Shown: positions 1-7,756 of the stretch, one piece after another
How the letters are laid out: the number at the start of each line of letters is the position of its first letter
How positions within the stretch are numbered: the first letter of the stretch is position 1
The notes under the pieces: model-generated
What the model was told of the DNA's origin: nothing
The model's input: only the letters and a program-made list of their open reading frames with translations
The model's database searches: none
DNA from: Thermohalobaculum sp039821125
GTDB lineage: Bacteria > Pseudomonadota > Alphaproteobacteria > Rhodobacterales > Rhodobacteraceae
Reading direction: 5' to 3'
Assembly (NCBI GenBank): GCA_039821125.1
Contig: JBCBOR010000015.1
Span: forward strand, 15,856-79,855
Length of the DNA stretch: 64,000 nucleotides
Made by a program: the position numbers and the translations under genes

Positions 1-54
1 AAGCAGCGCAAGATAGAAGAACCGGGCCTGGCCGTCTGGATCATCGGGCAGCAT
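1..54 (-). CDS. 5' end of a gene leaving the window (possibly membrane-anchored aspartic protease)
   Basis: An ATG at 54 on the minus strand opens a frame that stays open to the window edge and reads MLPDDPDGQARFFYLALL. An AGAGAGG ribosome site lies about 5 bases upstream, which favours this start over the ATG at 59. The acidic start followed by an aromatic/leucine stretch resembles the N-terminus of retropepsin-like (TIGR02281-type) membrane-anchored aspartic proteases of Rhodobacterales, but only 18 residues are visible, so the family is a guess. It runs in the same direction as the ABC-F gene upstream of it. Confidence 0.4.
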   Translation of the reverse strand, partial: MLPDDPDGQARFFYLALL

Positions 55-125
55 GTCATCCTCTCTTGTTCCGTCCCAGAGATCGGGGCTTTGGCCGCGC
101 ACCGCAAGGGGCGGGGGCGGCTTCG

Positions 126-2006
126 TCAACCGCCCGCGGCCTCGAGCCGTTCCTGGGCGGTCATCCAGAGGTCTTCGGCCCGTTCCTGGGCGTCCAGGAT
201 TTCCGCACGTTTCTTCTGCAGGGTTTCGATCCGCCCCGGCGGGCCGTTGTAGAGCGCGGGATCGGCCAGCTTGAAATCGACCTGCTGGAGCATTCTTTCG
301 ATCTTCTCCAACCGCTCCTCGCAGGTTCTGAGATCGGCTTTCAGCGGCGCAAGCGCCTTCTTTTCCTCGCGGGTCAGGTTCTTTTTTGGCGCTGTCTTGG
401 TGGGCTCGGCCTTCGCCGGTTTGGCTTCTTTCGGCGGTTTTGGTGCGGCCTGCCCCAGCAGCAGGCGCCGATAGGCGTCCATGTCGTCCTCGTAGGGGGC
501 GACCTTGCCGTCCCGGACCAGCCAAAGACGGTCGGCCACCAGCTCGATCAGGTGCGCATCGTGGGTGATCAGGATCACCGCGCCCTCGTAGTCGTTGAGC
601 GCGCGCACCAGCGCCTCGCGGCTCTCGATGTCGAGGTGGTTGGTCGGCTCGTCCAGGATCATGACATGCGGCGCGTCGATGGCGGCCAGCGTCAACATCA
701 GCCGCGCCTTCTGCCCGCCGGAGAGATCGGCCACCCGCGTCTCGGCGATATCGGCGCCCGTGCCGCCCGCGGCGAGACGGGCGCGCAGCTTGGCGGGGTG
801 CTCCTCGGGCCGCATCCGGCGGATGTGGTCGATCGGCGTCTCGTGCAGCACCAGTTCCTCGGCCTGATGCTGGGCGAAGAAGCCGATGCGCAGCTTGCCG
901 GATGCCTTGCGCGCCCCGGTCATCGGCGCGAGCCGCCCGGCGATCAGTTTGGCCAGCGTGGATTTGCCCTGACCGTTCGCACCCAGCAGCGCGATCCGGT
1001 CGTCCTGATCGATGCGCAGATTGATCCGGTTCAGAACCGCCGTGCCATCATACCCGACATTGATGCCGTCGAGTTGCATCAGAGGCGGCGCCAGTTCCTC
1101 GGGGTTGGGAAAGGCGATGGGCGCGATGGCGCCTTCCATCTCGGCGGCGATCGGCTCCATCTTCTCCAGCATCTTCAGACGCGACTGGGCCTGACGGGCC
1201 TTGGATGCCTTGTAGCGAAACCGGTCGACAAAGGCCTGCATGTGGGCGCGGGCGGCGTCCTGCTTCTTGGCGGCAGCCTGTTGCAGAGCCAGCTTCTCGC
1301 GCCGGACCCGGTCGAACGTGTCATAGCCGCCGCCATAGGTGGTCAGCTTGCGGCTGGTCAGATGCAGGATGCCGTTGACCGCGCGATTGAGCAGCCCCCG
1401 GTCGTGGGAGATCACCAGCGCGGTGTGGGGATAGCGGGCGAGGTAGTTCTCGAGCCAGACCGTGCCCTCGAGATCGAGATAGTTGGTCGGCTCATCCAGA
1501 AGCAACAGATCGGGGGCCGAGAACAGCACGGCCGCCAGCGCGACACGCATCCGCCAGCCGCCGGAGAACTCCCGGCTCGGGCGGTTCTGCGCGGCACTGT
1601 CGAAGCCGAGGCCCGACAGGATCGTTGCCGCCCGCGCCTCGGCCGAATGGGCGTCGATATCCATCAGGCGCGTCTGGATGTCGGCAATGCGCGTGGGATC
1701 GGTTGCGGTCTCGGCTTCTGCCAGCAGGGCGGCGCGTTCGGTGTCGGCGGCCAGTACTGTCTCGATCAGCGTGCGCTCGTCGCCGGGAGCCTCCTGCGCG
1801 ACGGTGCCAAGGCGCGCCCGCGGCGGCAGGGAGATATCACCTGCATCCGGTGTCAGCTCACCCAGGATCAATTTGAACAGCGTCGTCTTGCCCGTCCCGT
1901 TGCGCCCGACGAGCCCAAGATGCGCGCCTGCCGGGATCTGCGCCGAGGCCCCCTGAAACAGCGGCTTGCCCGCAATCGAAAAGCCGAGATCCTGAATCGT
2001 GAGCAT
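126..2006 (-). CDS. ABC-F family ATP-binding protein (Uup/YheS type)
   Basis: A 626-residue soluble protein with two ABC ATPase domains and no membrane segment, the hallmark of ABC-F translation factors that act on the ribosome. Domain 1 has Walker A GRNGTGKTT (34-42), signature FSGGWR (147-152) and Walker B LLLLDEPTNYLD (167-178). Domain 2 has GANGQGKST (342-350), LSGGQKARL (428-436) and DEPTNHLD (452-459). A charged linker with Arg/Lys-rich helices (about 235-290) joins them. The Lys/Ala/Pro-rich tail and predicted coiled coil (about 520-625) resemble the Uup C-terminal extension. Length fits the family. It is known that ABC-F proteins relieve stalled or structured translation; which step this one serves is not visible. 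Confidence 0.93.
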   Translation of the reverse strand: MLTIQDLGFSIAGKPLFQGASAQIPAGAHLGLVGRNGTGKTTLFKLILGELTPDAGDISLPPRARLGTVAQEAPGDERTLIETVLAADTERAALLAEAETATDPTRIADIQTRLMDIDAHSAEARAATILSGLGFDSAAQNRPSREFSGGWRMRVALAAVLFSAPDLLLLDEPTNYLDLEGTVWLENYLARYPHTALVISHDRGLLNRAVNGILHLTSRKLTTYGGGYDTFDRVRREKLALQQAAAKKQDAARAHMQAFVDRFRYKASKARQAQSRLKMLEKMEPIAAEMEGAIAPIAFPNPEELAPPLMQLDGINVGYDGTAVLNRINLRIDQDDRIALLGANGQGKSTLAKLIAGRLAPMTGARKASGKLRIGFFAQHQAEELVLHETPIDHIRRMRPEEHPAKLRARLAAGGTGADIAETRVADLSGGQKARLMLTLAAIDAPHVMILDEPTNHLDIESREALVRALNDYEGAVILITHDAHLIELVADRLWLVRDGKVAPYEDDMDAYRRLLLGQAAPKPPKEAKPAKAEPTKTAPKKNLTREEKKALAPLKADLRTCEERLEKIERMLQQVDFKLADPALYNGPPGRIETLQKKRAEILDAQERAEDLWMTAQERLEAAGG

Positions 2007-2025
2007 CGCATCAACCCAAAACTGC

Positions 2026-2103
2026 GCTCTGCCCGCGCGCCATAGCCGGCGCGCGCCGGGGGGTGGGTGGGGGCGGGCGGTGGCTATGGCGCGCGGGCAG
2101 AGC
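2026..2103. repeat. G-run loop inverted repeat, copy 1
   Basis: Perfect 22-bp inverted repeat (2026-2047 and 2082-2103) in the spacer just upstream of the ABC-F start. The loop begins with a self-complementary CCGGCGCGCGCC segment and continues with GGGTGGGTGGGGGCGGG. Three further elements with different stems but a similar G-run loop lie at 20072, 44754 and 57673. Confidence 0.85.
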
Positions 2104-2161
2104 GACCAAAGAGAGCGGCGTGTTAGCAGAGGGTCCCGGCTGCGTCCACGGCGGAGGCGCG

Positions 2162-2878
2162 CTATGGCGGGAGGACCCCTGGCGGGCGGAACTTGTCGCC
2201 ATCACGGGCCTCGACCTGCACGATGAAGTCGGCATAGGTCTTGCCCGGTTGGTCCGGAAACGTGCCGATCCCGGTCTCGGCCCGTTGGATGCGGTCGGCG
2301 CGGAAGACCCGGAAGTCGCCCCGCAGCTCGCACCACGCCACAAAGGTCCAGGTGGTGCCCCAGTATTGCAGGTTCAGCGGCCAGACCACGCGGGACGAGA
2401 CCTCATCCTGCAGGCTCAGATATTCGATGGCGACCAGCGCGCGGTCGCGGATCGCCTGGCGCAAGAGCGGCAGGTGGGTCTGTTCCATCTCCGGCACGGG
2501 CGAGAGGATCGAGACCGCCGATTGCCCGGCCTCGGCCCGGCGGACTTCCGCGACCACCGCGTCGATTTTTCCGCGCAGGGCGGTGGCGGCCCGGCTGAGC
2601 GCGGGATCGCCGGCGCGCCGGACCTGCTCGACCCCGAGGTAGAGCGCTTCGAGTTCCTCGGACGACAATGTCAGAGGCGGCAGGAAGATCGGCGCACGCA
2701 AGAGATATCCGACCCCGCGCTCCCCCTCGATCGGCACGCCCGAGGCGATCAGCGTGTCGATGTCGCGATAGATCGTGCGGACCGATACCTCCAATCGGTC
2801 CGCCAGATCCTGGCCACGCCAGAGCCGTCCCTCGCGAAAGAGCTGGATCAACTCGAACAACCGGTCGGTGCGGCGCAT
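2162..2878 (-). CDS. YafY-type transcriptional regulator (HTH + WYL domain)
   Basis: A 238-residue DeoR/YafY-like regulator. Residues 1-55 form an HTH_11 domain (MRRTDRLFELIQLF, then LADRLEVSVRTIYRDIDTL, the typical recognition helix). Residues about 130-225 form a WYL ligand-sensing domain (IEYLSLQD, PLNLQYWGTTWTFVAWCELR, FRADRIQ). An open frame continues far upstream, but the ATG at 2878 fits the family start. It follows the ABM-domain gene by 23 bases on the same strand, so the two are probably co-transcribed. A perfect palindrome upstream of that gene is a plausible autoregulatory operator. The ligand is unknown. Confidence 0.9.
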   Translation of the reverse strand: MRRTDRLFELIQLFREGRLWRGQDLADRLEVSVRTIYRDIDTLIASGVPIEGERGVGYLLRAPIFLPPLTLSSEELEALYLGVEQVRRAGDPALSRAATALRGKIDAVVAEVRRAEAGQSAVSILSPVPEMEQTHLPLLRQAIRDRALVAIEYLSLQDEVSSRVVWPLNLQYWGTTWTFVAWCELRGDFRVFRADRIQRAETGIGTFPDQPGKTYADFIVQVEARDGDKFRPPGVLPP

Positions 2879-2901
2879 CGCGGGTCCTCGGGTCCTGTTG
2901 T

Positions 2902-3222
2902 CTACGCGGCTGCCATGTCCATCAGCGCCTGGTGATCCATCGTCAGAGATGTCGGATCGATCATCGCCATCAGCGGCCCGAGCTGCGGCTGTTGGGGAAA
3001 CGCGGCCTGTGCGGCTTGTGCGTCTTCTAGCGTGGCCCAGTGCACATAGTCCATCCAGACGCCATCCTCCGACTGGGTGAGAAAGCGGCGGATGAAACCT
3101 GGTTGCGCTTGGGCGAACTCCGTGATCGCCGGGCTCAGCGCGAGAAAGGCGGTGTCCTCGACACCGTCGTTCAGGCGGAATGTGGTGATCTCGACAACTT
3201 GGTTTGCAATGGGGTTGGTCAT
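2902..3222 (-). CDS. Small ABM-like (antibiotic biosynthesis monooxygenase fold) protein
   Basis: A 106-residue protein beginning MTNPIANQVVEITTF. It has the pattern of a dimeric alpha/beta ferredoxin-like barrel: a strand (VVEITTFRL), a helix with PAITEFAQAQPGF, RRFLTQSEDGVWMDYVHWATLEDAQAA, and a final helix. This is the ABM/EthD-like fold. Such proteins are often quinone or polyketide monooxygenases, but many are uncharacterised. It is the first gene of a probable two-gene unit with the YafY regulator, which suggests that the regulator controls it. No metal or cofactor residues can be assigned. Confidence 0.8.
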   Translation of the reverse strand: MTNPIANQVVEITTFRLNDGVEDTAFLALSPAITEFAQAQPGFIRRFLTQSEDGVWMDYVHWATLEDAQAAQAAFPQQPQLGPLMAMIDPTSLTMDHQALMDMAAA

Positions 3223-3280
3223 GGCGGCGTCTCCGTAGCTTTAGCGTTTGCGGTTTCGATGTGCCGGGGATACGCCGGGG

Positions 3281-3304
3281 CAACTGACACAAACCTGTCA
3301 GTTG
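3281..3304. promoter_or_regulatory. Perfect palindrome, candidate operator of the YafY-type regulator
   Basis: CAACTGACA and TGTCAGTTG form a perfect 9-bp inverted repeat separated by CAAACC. It lies in the divergent spacer between the ABM/YafY unit (minus strand) and the isomerase-like gene (plus strand). The TGACA-N6-TGTCA core is the kind of dyad bound by dimeric HTH regulators. Assignment to the neighbouring regulator is inferred from position. Confidence 0.65.
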
Positions 3305-3331
3305 GATTGAGGCGGTGTTGCGCGAGGCGTG

Positions 3332-4177
3332 ATGAAACTTGAGATTTTCCAGTCGCTCTGGGCCATGCAGCCGCACGGGCCGGACGGTGTGAAAGTACCG
3401 GTGGAGCAGGCGTTCGAGATGGTGGCGGAGGCTGGCTATGACGGCATGGCCATCGACCTCGGCGCGTCCGACATGGAGAGCATGCTGCCGACCCGGCCGC
3501 TGTTTGCGCAGCACGGGCTGGGGTGCCTGATCATGGCGTTCCCGAAGACCGTCGAGGGGCTGCGCCCGGTCTTGCACATGGCCAAGGATTTCGGCGCCAT
3601 CGGGGTCAACATCATCGGGCAGGTGCCCGCGCTGACACTGGCCGAGATGATCCCTGTGATCCGCGACTGGATCGACATGGCCGGGCAGGAAGGCGTCCCG
3701 ATCCAGTTCGAGACGCACCGCAACTGCATCACCAACGATCTCTACACCACGCTGGAGTTGATAGACGCCGTGCCGGAGATGCGTCTTTGCGCCGATCTCT
3801 CGCATTACGTCGTGGACCGCGAGTTCTGGTTTCCGATCTCGGAGTATGACGATGCGCTGATCCAGCGGATCCTGGCGCGCTCGGACAGCTTTCAGGGACG
3901 CATCGCGACGCGCGAGCAGGTACAGGTCTGTCCGACCTTCCCGCAGCACCGGAAATGGTATGATCAGTTCGCCACGTGGTGGGAGGACGGGTTTCGCGAC
4001 TGGCGCACGCGCAACCCCGGTGAGACCTGCAATTTCCTCTGCGAACTTGGCCCGCCGGAATACGCGATCACCGGTGCGGACGGGCGCGAGATTTCGAACC
4101 GCTGGGAGGATGCGCTGGAAATCCGGTCTCGTGTGCGCGAGATCTGGGAAAACCTGGATGCGGAAGAGACCACATGA
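3332..4177 (+). CDS. Sugar phosphate isomerase/epimerase-like TIM-barrel protein
   Basis: A 281-residue xylose-isomerase-like TIM-barrel (AP endonuclease 2 superfamily) protein starting MKLEIFQSLWAMQPHGPDG. Candidate metal-site residues fall in the usual order: Glu/His in QFETHRN, Asp/His in LCADLSHYV, and Glu in LCELGPPEY near the C-terminus. A GTG directly precedes the chosen ATG; the ATG has a GAGG site at better spacing. It overlaps the thioesterase gene by four bases (ATGA), indicating translational coupling. The substrate is not predictable; members include isomerases, epimerases and dehydratases of sugars and related polyols. Confidence 0.85.
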   Translation: MKLEIFQSLWAMQPHGPDGVKVPVEQAFEMVAEAGYDGMAIDLGASDMESMLPTRPLFAQHGLGCLIMAFPKTVEGLRPVLHMAKDFGAIGVNIIGQVPALTLAEMIPVIRDWIDMAGQEGVPIQFETHRNCITNDLYTTLELIDAVPEMRLCADLSHYVVDREFWFPISEYDDALIQRILARSDSFQGRIATREQVQVCPTFPQHRKWYDQFATWWEDGFRDWRTRNPGETCNFLCELGPPEYAITGADGREISNRWEDALEIRSRVREIWENLDAEETT

Positions 4178-4611
4178 GTTCGATTTGGCACGTTCGCCCG
4201 ACCGTGGAGATCATGCAAGAGACCCATGAGAACACGATGGTCGCGCATCTCGGGATCGCGTTCACTGAGATCGGCGATGATTTCGTGGCGGGGCGGATGC
4301 CTGCTGACAACAGAACCAGCCAGCCGATGGGGATCGTGCATGGCGGGGCCTCGGTCGTGCTGGCCGAGACGCTGGGCAGCGCTGCGGCGAACTGGGTCGT
4401 CGACCGCGACCTCTACCGTGCGCTTGGACAGGAAGTGAATGCCAACCACCTGCGTCCCGCGAAGAGCGGCTGGGTCACCGGCGTGGCGCGGCCCATTCAC
4501 CTTGGGCGGCGCAGTCAGGTCTGGGGGATCGAGCTGACCGACGACAACGGCAAGCTGACCTGCATCAGCCGGTTGACCATGGCTGTTGTCGAGCTTGCGA
4601 CCCTGCGCTGA
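4174..4611 (+). CDS. PaaI-family hotdog thioesterase
   Basis: A 145-residue hotdog-fold protein. The motif GIVHGGASVVLAETLGS (from residue 53) is the PaaI/ComA-type active-site helix with its HGG signature, and the following strand has ANHLRPAKSGWVTGVARPIHLGRRSQVWGIEL, typical of the family. Members hydrolyse aryl- or acyl-CoA thioesters, often to rescue trapped CoA. Length is normal. It is coupled by a 4-base overlap to the preceding TIM-barrel gene, so the two probably act on one pathway, though that pathway is not identified. Confidence 0.9.
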   Translation: MSSIWHVRPTVEIMQETHENTMVAHLGIAFTEIGDDFVAGRMPADNRTSQPMGIVHGGASVVLAETLGSAAANWVVDRDLYRALGQEVNANHLRPAKSGWVTGVARPIHLGRRSQVWGIELTDDNGKLTCISRLTMAVVELATLR

Positions 4612-4627
4612 GGCGTATCGCCCGCGA

Positions 4628-4867
4628 TCACTTGCAGATCGACAGCCCCCGGCGCATCGCGTTCGTGCAAGCGGCCCGTGCCGCAGCCGCTTCCTCCGCC
4701 GCCTCGGCGATCAGGGCCTCGAGATGGTCGATCTGCGCACGGATCGCGCCTGGCGGCAACGAGGGCGGCAGGTTTGCGATGCGGGCATTCTGCCGTGCCC
4801 GGTCAAGCGCATCGACGCTTCTCAACAGGCAATCGCGCGTTTCCGAATAGTCATGGTTCGGTCGCAT
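4628..4867 (-). CDS. Hypothetical small protein
   Basis: A 79-residue frame (MRPNHDYSETRDCLLRS...) convergent with the thioesterase gene. A GGAG site sits about 10 bases upstream of this ATG, whereas an ATG at 4897 in the same frame has no ribosome site. The sequence is helical, with an Ala/Glu-rich stretch (ALIAEAAEEAAAARAAC) that could be a short coiled coil. I recognise no family. Codon use looks ordinary for the region. Confidence 0.55.
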   Translation of the reverse strand: MRPNHDYSETRDCLLRSVDALDRARQNARIANLPPSLPPGAIRAQIDHLEALIAEAAEEAAAARAACTNAMRRGLSICK

Positions 4868-5123
4868 AGTGGCGTGACTCCGGTCTCTACTGCTCATGTC
4901 CGATTATCATTTGCAGATTTAGACATGGTTAAGGCAAGTAACGACCGATTTACGATTTGGTGAATGCTTTTGTTTTGCAGGGCGTTAGCAGCGCGCGCTG
5001 CTCGTGCACTCGCAAACTACGGGATTGTGGGGATTGTCACACACGGAAGACGGGAATCATGGTTCAATTTCTGATATTCTTGACGTGCCGCGGGAGCGGC
5101 GTTGACATTGTAGGAGATTACCG

Positions 5124-6560
5124 ATGGTCAAGCATCACGGGCAACGGGACCTTGCCGGTCTCGCGAAGCATTGCAAACGCGGGGCGGAGCAGACACGGGA
5201 CGACAGGTTCGGGCGTCTCTTTCCCAACCTCTCGCCGGGCTATGTGGCGGCGGACGTGCTTCAGGATATTGGCGCGCCAAACGGGCCAATGGACGGCAAG
5301 GCCAAGGCGAGCCCGACCAAGACCGTGCCGGTCGGGCATGTCTTCTTTGGCCAGTTCGTCGACCATGACGTGACGCTCGATCTGTCGTCGAGCTTCGACG
5401 AGGTGGCGGGCGAGGGTCTGCCGAACGCGCGCACGCCAACGCTGGATCTTGACTGCGTCTACGGCGCAGGGCCCGACGATGCGCCGTTCATGTATGTGCA
5501 GGGCGGCCCGTTTGGCGGCGCCAAGCTGCTGACCGGTGCCGACGAGCCGGGAGCCGATGATCTGCGCGCCAATGATCTGCTGCGCGCGCCGAACGGCCGG
5601 GCGATGATCGGCGATCACCGCAACGACGAGAACCGCATCGTCAGCCAGGTGCAGCTTGGCATCATCAAATTCCACAACGCCATGTGCGACAAGATCCACT
5701 CTGAGCAGGGTCTGGAAGGCGCTGCACTGTTCGAGGAAGCCCGGCGCGAGACGACGTGGCACTACCAGTGGGGGCTGGTGAACGATTTCCTGGTCGATAT
5801 GTGCGGCGGCGCGGTGGTGCAGGACGTCCTGTCCTGCGGGCGCCAGTTCTACTGCCCGATCGAGCCGTTCATTCCGGTCGAGTTTTCGGTCGCGGCCTAC
5901 CGGTTCGGCCACTCGATGGCGCCGATGAAGATCCAGATCCAGCACGGCGCCCCGCGGCACGAGTTGTTTGGCCCGGTGCTGGGCGAGGGCTTCTCGGCCG
6001 TCAGCAGTTCGGATGCGATCGTCGACTTCCGCGAGATCTTCTTCGCCGACAAGAACAAGAAGAAGAAAGCGGTGCAGCGCGCCGAGACGCTCGACACCAA
6101 GCTGGCCGGCGATCTTCTGCAGCTTCCCATCCCTGTGGTCGCCGAGGGCGAGCGTTCGCTCGCGACACGGAACCTGCTGCGCGGCAACACCTTCCTGCTG
6201 CCGGGCGGTGACAAGATTGCCGAGGCGATGGGCCGCGATGAGGGCGAGATCGAGAAGGTCGTGCACCATGTCGACCAGCTTTCGGATGGCAAGATCACCG
6301 AGGGCGTGCCGCTCTGGCTCTATATCCTCGCCGAAGCCGAGGTGATCGGGCGCGAGACCTCGCCGGGTCATTTCGAGAAGGAAGAGGGGCTGGGCCCGGT
6401 CGGTGCACGCATCGTTGCCGAGGTGATGATCGGTCTGCTCGAACTCGACCCGAACAGCTATCTCGGTGCGAACCGCAACTGGGTCGCCGAGGACGCCTAC
6501 AACACGATCGGCAAGATGCTGATCTCGGTGAACTCGGACATGTTCGCGGCGACGTCGTGA
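5124..6560 (+). CDS. Animal-type haem peroxidase (peroxidase–cyclooxygenase superfamily)
   Basis: A 478-residue protein with clear myeloperoxidase-type landmarks: GQFVDHDVTLD with distal Gln77 and His81 (Asp80 and Asp82 alongside), GDHRNDEN (163-170), IIKFHN (181-186) and proximal His263 in YRFGHSM. No signal peptide is apparent, so it is probably cytoplasmic or exported by another route. Such bacterial proteins (peroxicins and relatives) oxidise halides or small organics with hydrogen peroxide; the substrate here is unknown. It starts at ATG after a GGAGA site. It is a single-gene unit preceded by a relatively AT-rich ~250-bp spacer. Confidence 0.9.
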   Translation: MVKHHGQRDLAGLAKHCKRGAEQTRDDRFGRLFPNLSPGYVAADVLQDIGAPNGPMDGKAKASPTKTVPVGHVFFGQFVDHDVTLDLSSSFDEVAGEGLPNARTPTLDLDCVYGAGPDDAPFMYVQGGPFGGAKLLTGADEPGADDLRANDLLRAPNGRAMIGDHRNDENRIVSQVQLGIIKFHNAMCDKIHSEQGLEGAALFEEARRETTWHYQWGLVNDFLVDMCGGAVVQDVLSCGRQFYCPIEPFIPVEFSVAAYRFGHSMAPMKIQIQHGAPRHELFGPVLGEGFSAVSSSDAIVDFREIFFADKNKKKKAVQRAETLDTKLAGDLLQLPIPVVAEGERSLATRNLLRGNTFLLPGGDKIAEAMGRDEGEIEKVVHHVDQLSDGKITEGVPLWLYILAEAEVIGRETSPGHFEKEEGLGPVGARIVAEVMIGLLELDPNSYLGANRNWVAEDAYNTIGKMLISVNSDMFAATS

Positions 6561-6576
6561 TCTGACGGGACGCTGC

Positions 6577-6626
6577 CCATCGGCGCGTGATGAGACCCCT
6601 CAGGGGGGACCAACGCGCGCCGATGG
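6577..6626. repeat. Inverted repeat after the peroxidase gene
   Basis: CCATCGGCGCG (6577-6587) pairs perfectly with CGCGCCGATGG (6616-6626), and the loop contains a nested CCCCT/AGGGG hairpin. It lies 16 bases after the peroxidase stop and may stabilise or end its transcript. No T-run follows, so it is not a classical intrinsic terminator. Confidence 0.7.
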
Positions 6627-6873
6627 TTGAGACAGACTTGGCCGTGCGGGTCCGCTCCGCGCGGTCTCTGTGTGCATGGTCGATCCGATCGGGCTGGTCC
6701 GGGCACAGGATCACAACCGGATCACAACCCCATCACGGACCGCGCTTCTCCTTAATTTTGTGTGAATGCCCACAGCACTTCGTTCGGCGCTGTGATGACG
6801 TAGGGGAACGTTGCTTGCGCTCGGCAACCGTTTTTTTGCGCCGGGCTTGATCTCTCCAGCTGCTTGGCTGGCC

Positions 6874-6909
6874 GGTCCCTGTGGAGTCTTTCGCTCCTCC
6901 ACAGGGACC
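6874..6909. repeat. 13-bp inverted repeat (hairpin)
   Basis: GGTCCCTGTGGAG and CTCCACAGGGACC form a perfect 13-bp stem with a 10-base loop, about 190 bases before the hcp start. It has no T-run on either side. It could be a structured leader, a repeat copy or a protein site; nothing decides between these. Confidence 0.75.
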
Positions 6910-7095
6910 GAGATCGGGCACGGGGACGCACAGTCCGGCCACCTCTGTCACCTCACGTCCACGTGAGCAGCCTCTTCATCCATGAATACCCCTATGCGGG
7001 TTTGGTCAATGGTTTGCGCGGCGACTTGGCGCCATTGTCTCCCTACGCCAGCCGGCGGGGCGCCGGGGCGGATTTGAGCCAAGGAGGACGCACTT

Positions 7096-7577
7096 ATGGC
7101 TGTTGATATGTTCATGAAAATTGAAGGGATCCCCGGATGTTTCGAGGACAACGAGCACAAAGGTGAGCATGACATCCTCGCCTGGTCGTGGGGCATGTCG
7201 CAAACGGAACCATGCATGGGGGCGGCGGTGGCGGTGCGGGCAAAGCCTCGTTCCAGGATCTGACCGTAACGAAATGGGTCGATAAGGGCCCGGTTACACT
7301 GATGCAGGCCTGCTCGCGCGGCAGGCATATCCCGCAGGCGACGCTGATCTGCCGCAAAGCCGGGGACAAGCCGCTGGAGTTCATCAAGCTGAAGATCGAC
7401 GAGTTGCTGGTGAGTTCGGTCTCGACCGGCGGATCGGGCGGTGATGACCGACTAACCGAGAGCGTCAGCGTCAACTTCCGCAAGTGGAAGATGACCTAAA
7501 CGCCTCAGGGCGAAGATGGCGGCAACAAAGGAGGGGTCGAGTTCGGATTCGACATCGCGAAAAACGTCCCGGCCTGA
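7096..7577 (+). pseudogene. hcp: hcp-family type VI secretion tube protein, broken by a frameshift and a stop codon
   Basis: The reading begins MAVDMFMKIEGIPG, the classical Hcp start, after a strong AAGGAGGA site. Around 7201-7204 the frame shifts: CAAACGG where CAAAACGG would keep phase. The next frame then continues the family sequence (GTMHGGGGGGAGK, LTVTKWVDKG, SSVSTGGSGGDDRLTESVSVNF). A second lesion is an in-frame TAA at 7497-7499 in FRKWKMT*TPQGEDG, where Hcp normally has an aromatic residue. The tail then resumes (NKGGVEFGFDIAKNVPA) to a TGA at 7575. Repairing both would give about 160 residues, the normal Hcp length. No other type VI genes are in the window. Confidence 0.85.
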
Positions 7578-7626
7578 CCGGGTCCGGAGCAGGGGGCGCC
7601 AGGGTTGCTGCGCCTCCGATGCCTTG

Positions 7627-7652
7627 CGCGGCCTCTTGCGGGCGCGTTTTTT
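7627..7652 (+). terminator. Candidate intrinsic terminator after hcp
   Basis: An imperfect GC-rich hairpin (CGCG/CGCG with inner CC/GG and a G·G mismatch) is followed directly by six T residues. Its position, 50 bases after the hcp family stop codon, fits termination of that transcript. Confidence 0.5.
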
Positions 7653-7756
7653 GTCAGGCCTGCGCTGGGGCGGATTGGCGCGCCAGGCCACTTCTTGTGC
7701 GGTGCAACTTGACCGGGGGCGTATGCCGCGTCAGGGTCCTCTGAAAGGAGGCCATC

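Larger units (their letters stand above)
6561..7095. other. Non-coding stretch between the peroxidase and the hcp pseudogene
   Basis: About 535 bases with no convincing frame. It holds two inverted repeats (annotated separately), one just after the peroxidase stop, and ends with an AAGGAGGA ribosome site for hcp. No tRNA, riboswitch or transposon end was recognised. Confidence 0.6.

Noticed and set aside
66..2045. Long plus-strand open frame of 659 codons opposite the ABC-F gene
   Set aside because: It is antisense to a gene with complete ATPase motifs and has no recognisable domain; GC-rich codon bias leaves such frames open. Similar long antisense frames at 5118-6371, 7778-8938, 14547-15887, 17189-18160, 20158-21150, 42806-43990, 46020-47321, 51121-52140, 58663-60348 and 61257-62687 were left out for the same reason.
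2879..3949. N-terminal extension of the YafY-type regulator frame
   Set aside because: The frame is open far upstream, but that part is antisense to the ABM-like and TIM-barrel genes' region and has no domain; the ATG at 2878 gives the standard HTH start.
7188..7499. Separate intact gene for the C-terminal part of Hcp
   Set aside because: It has no ribosome site, starts inside the Hcp coding sequence in another phase, and continues the Hcp family alignment exactly; it is part of the pseudogene.
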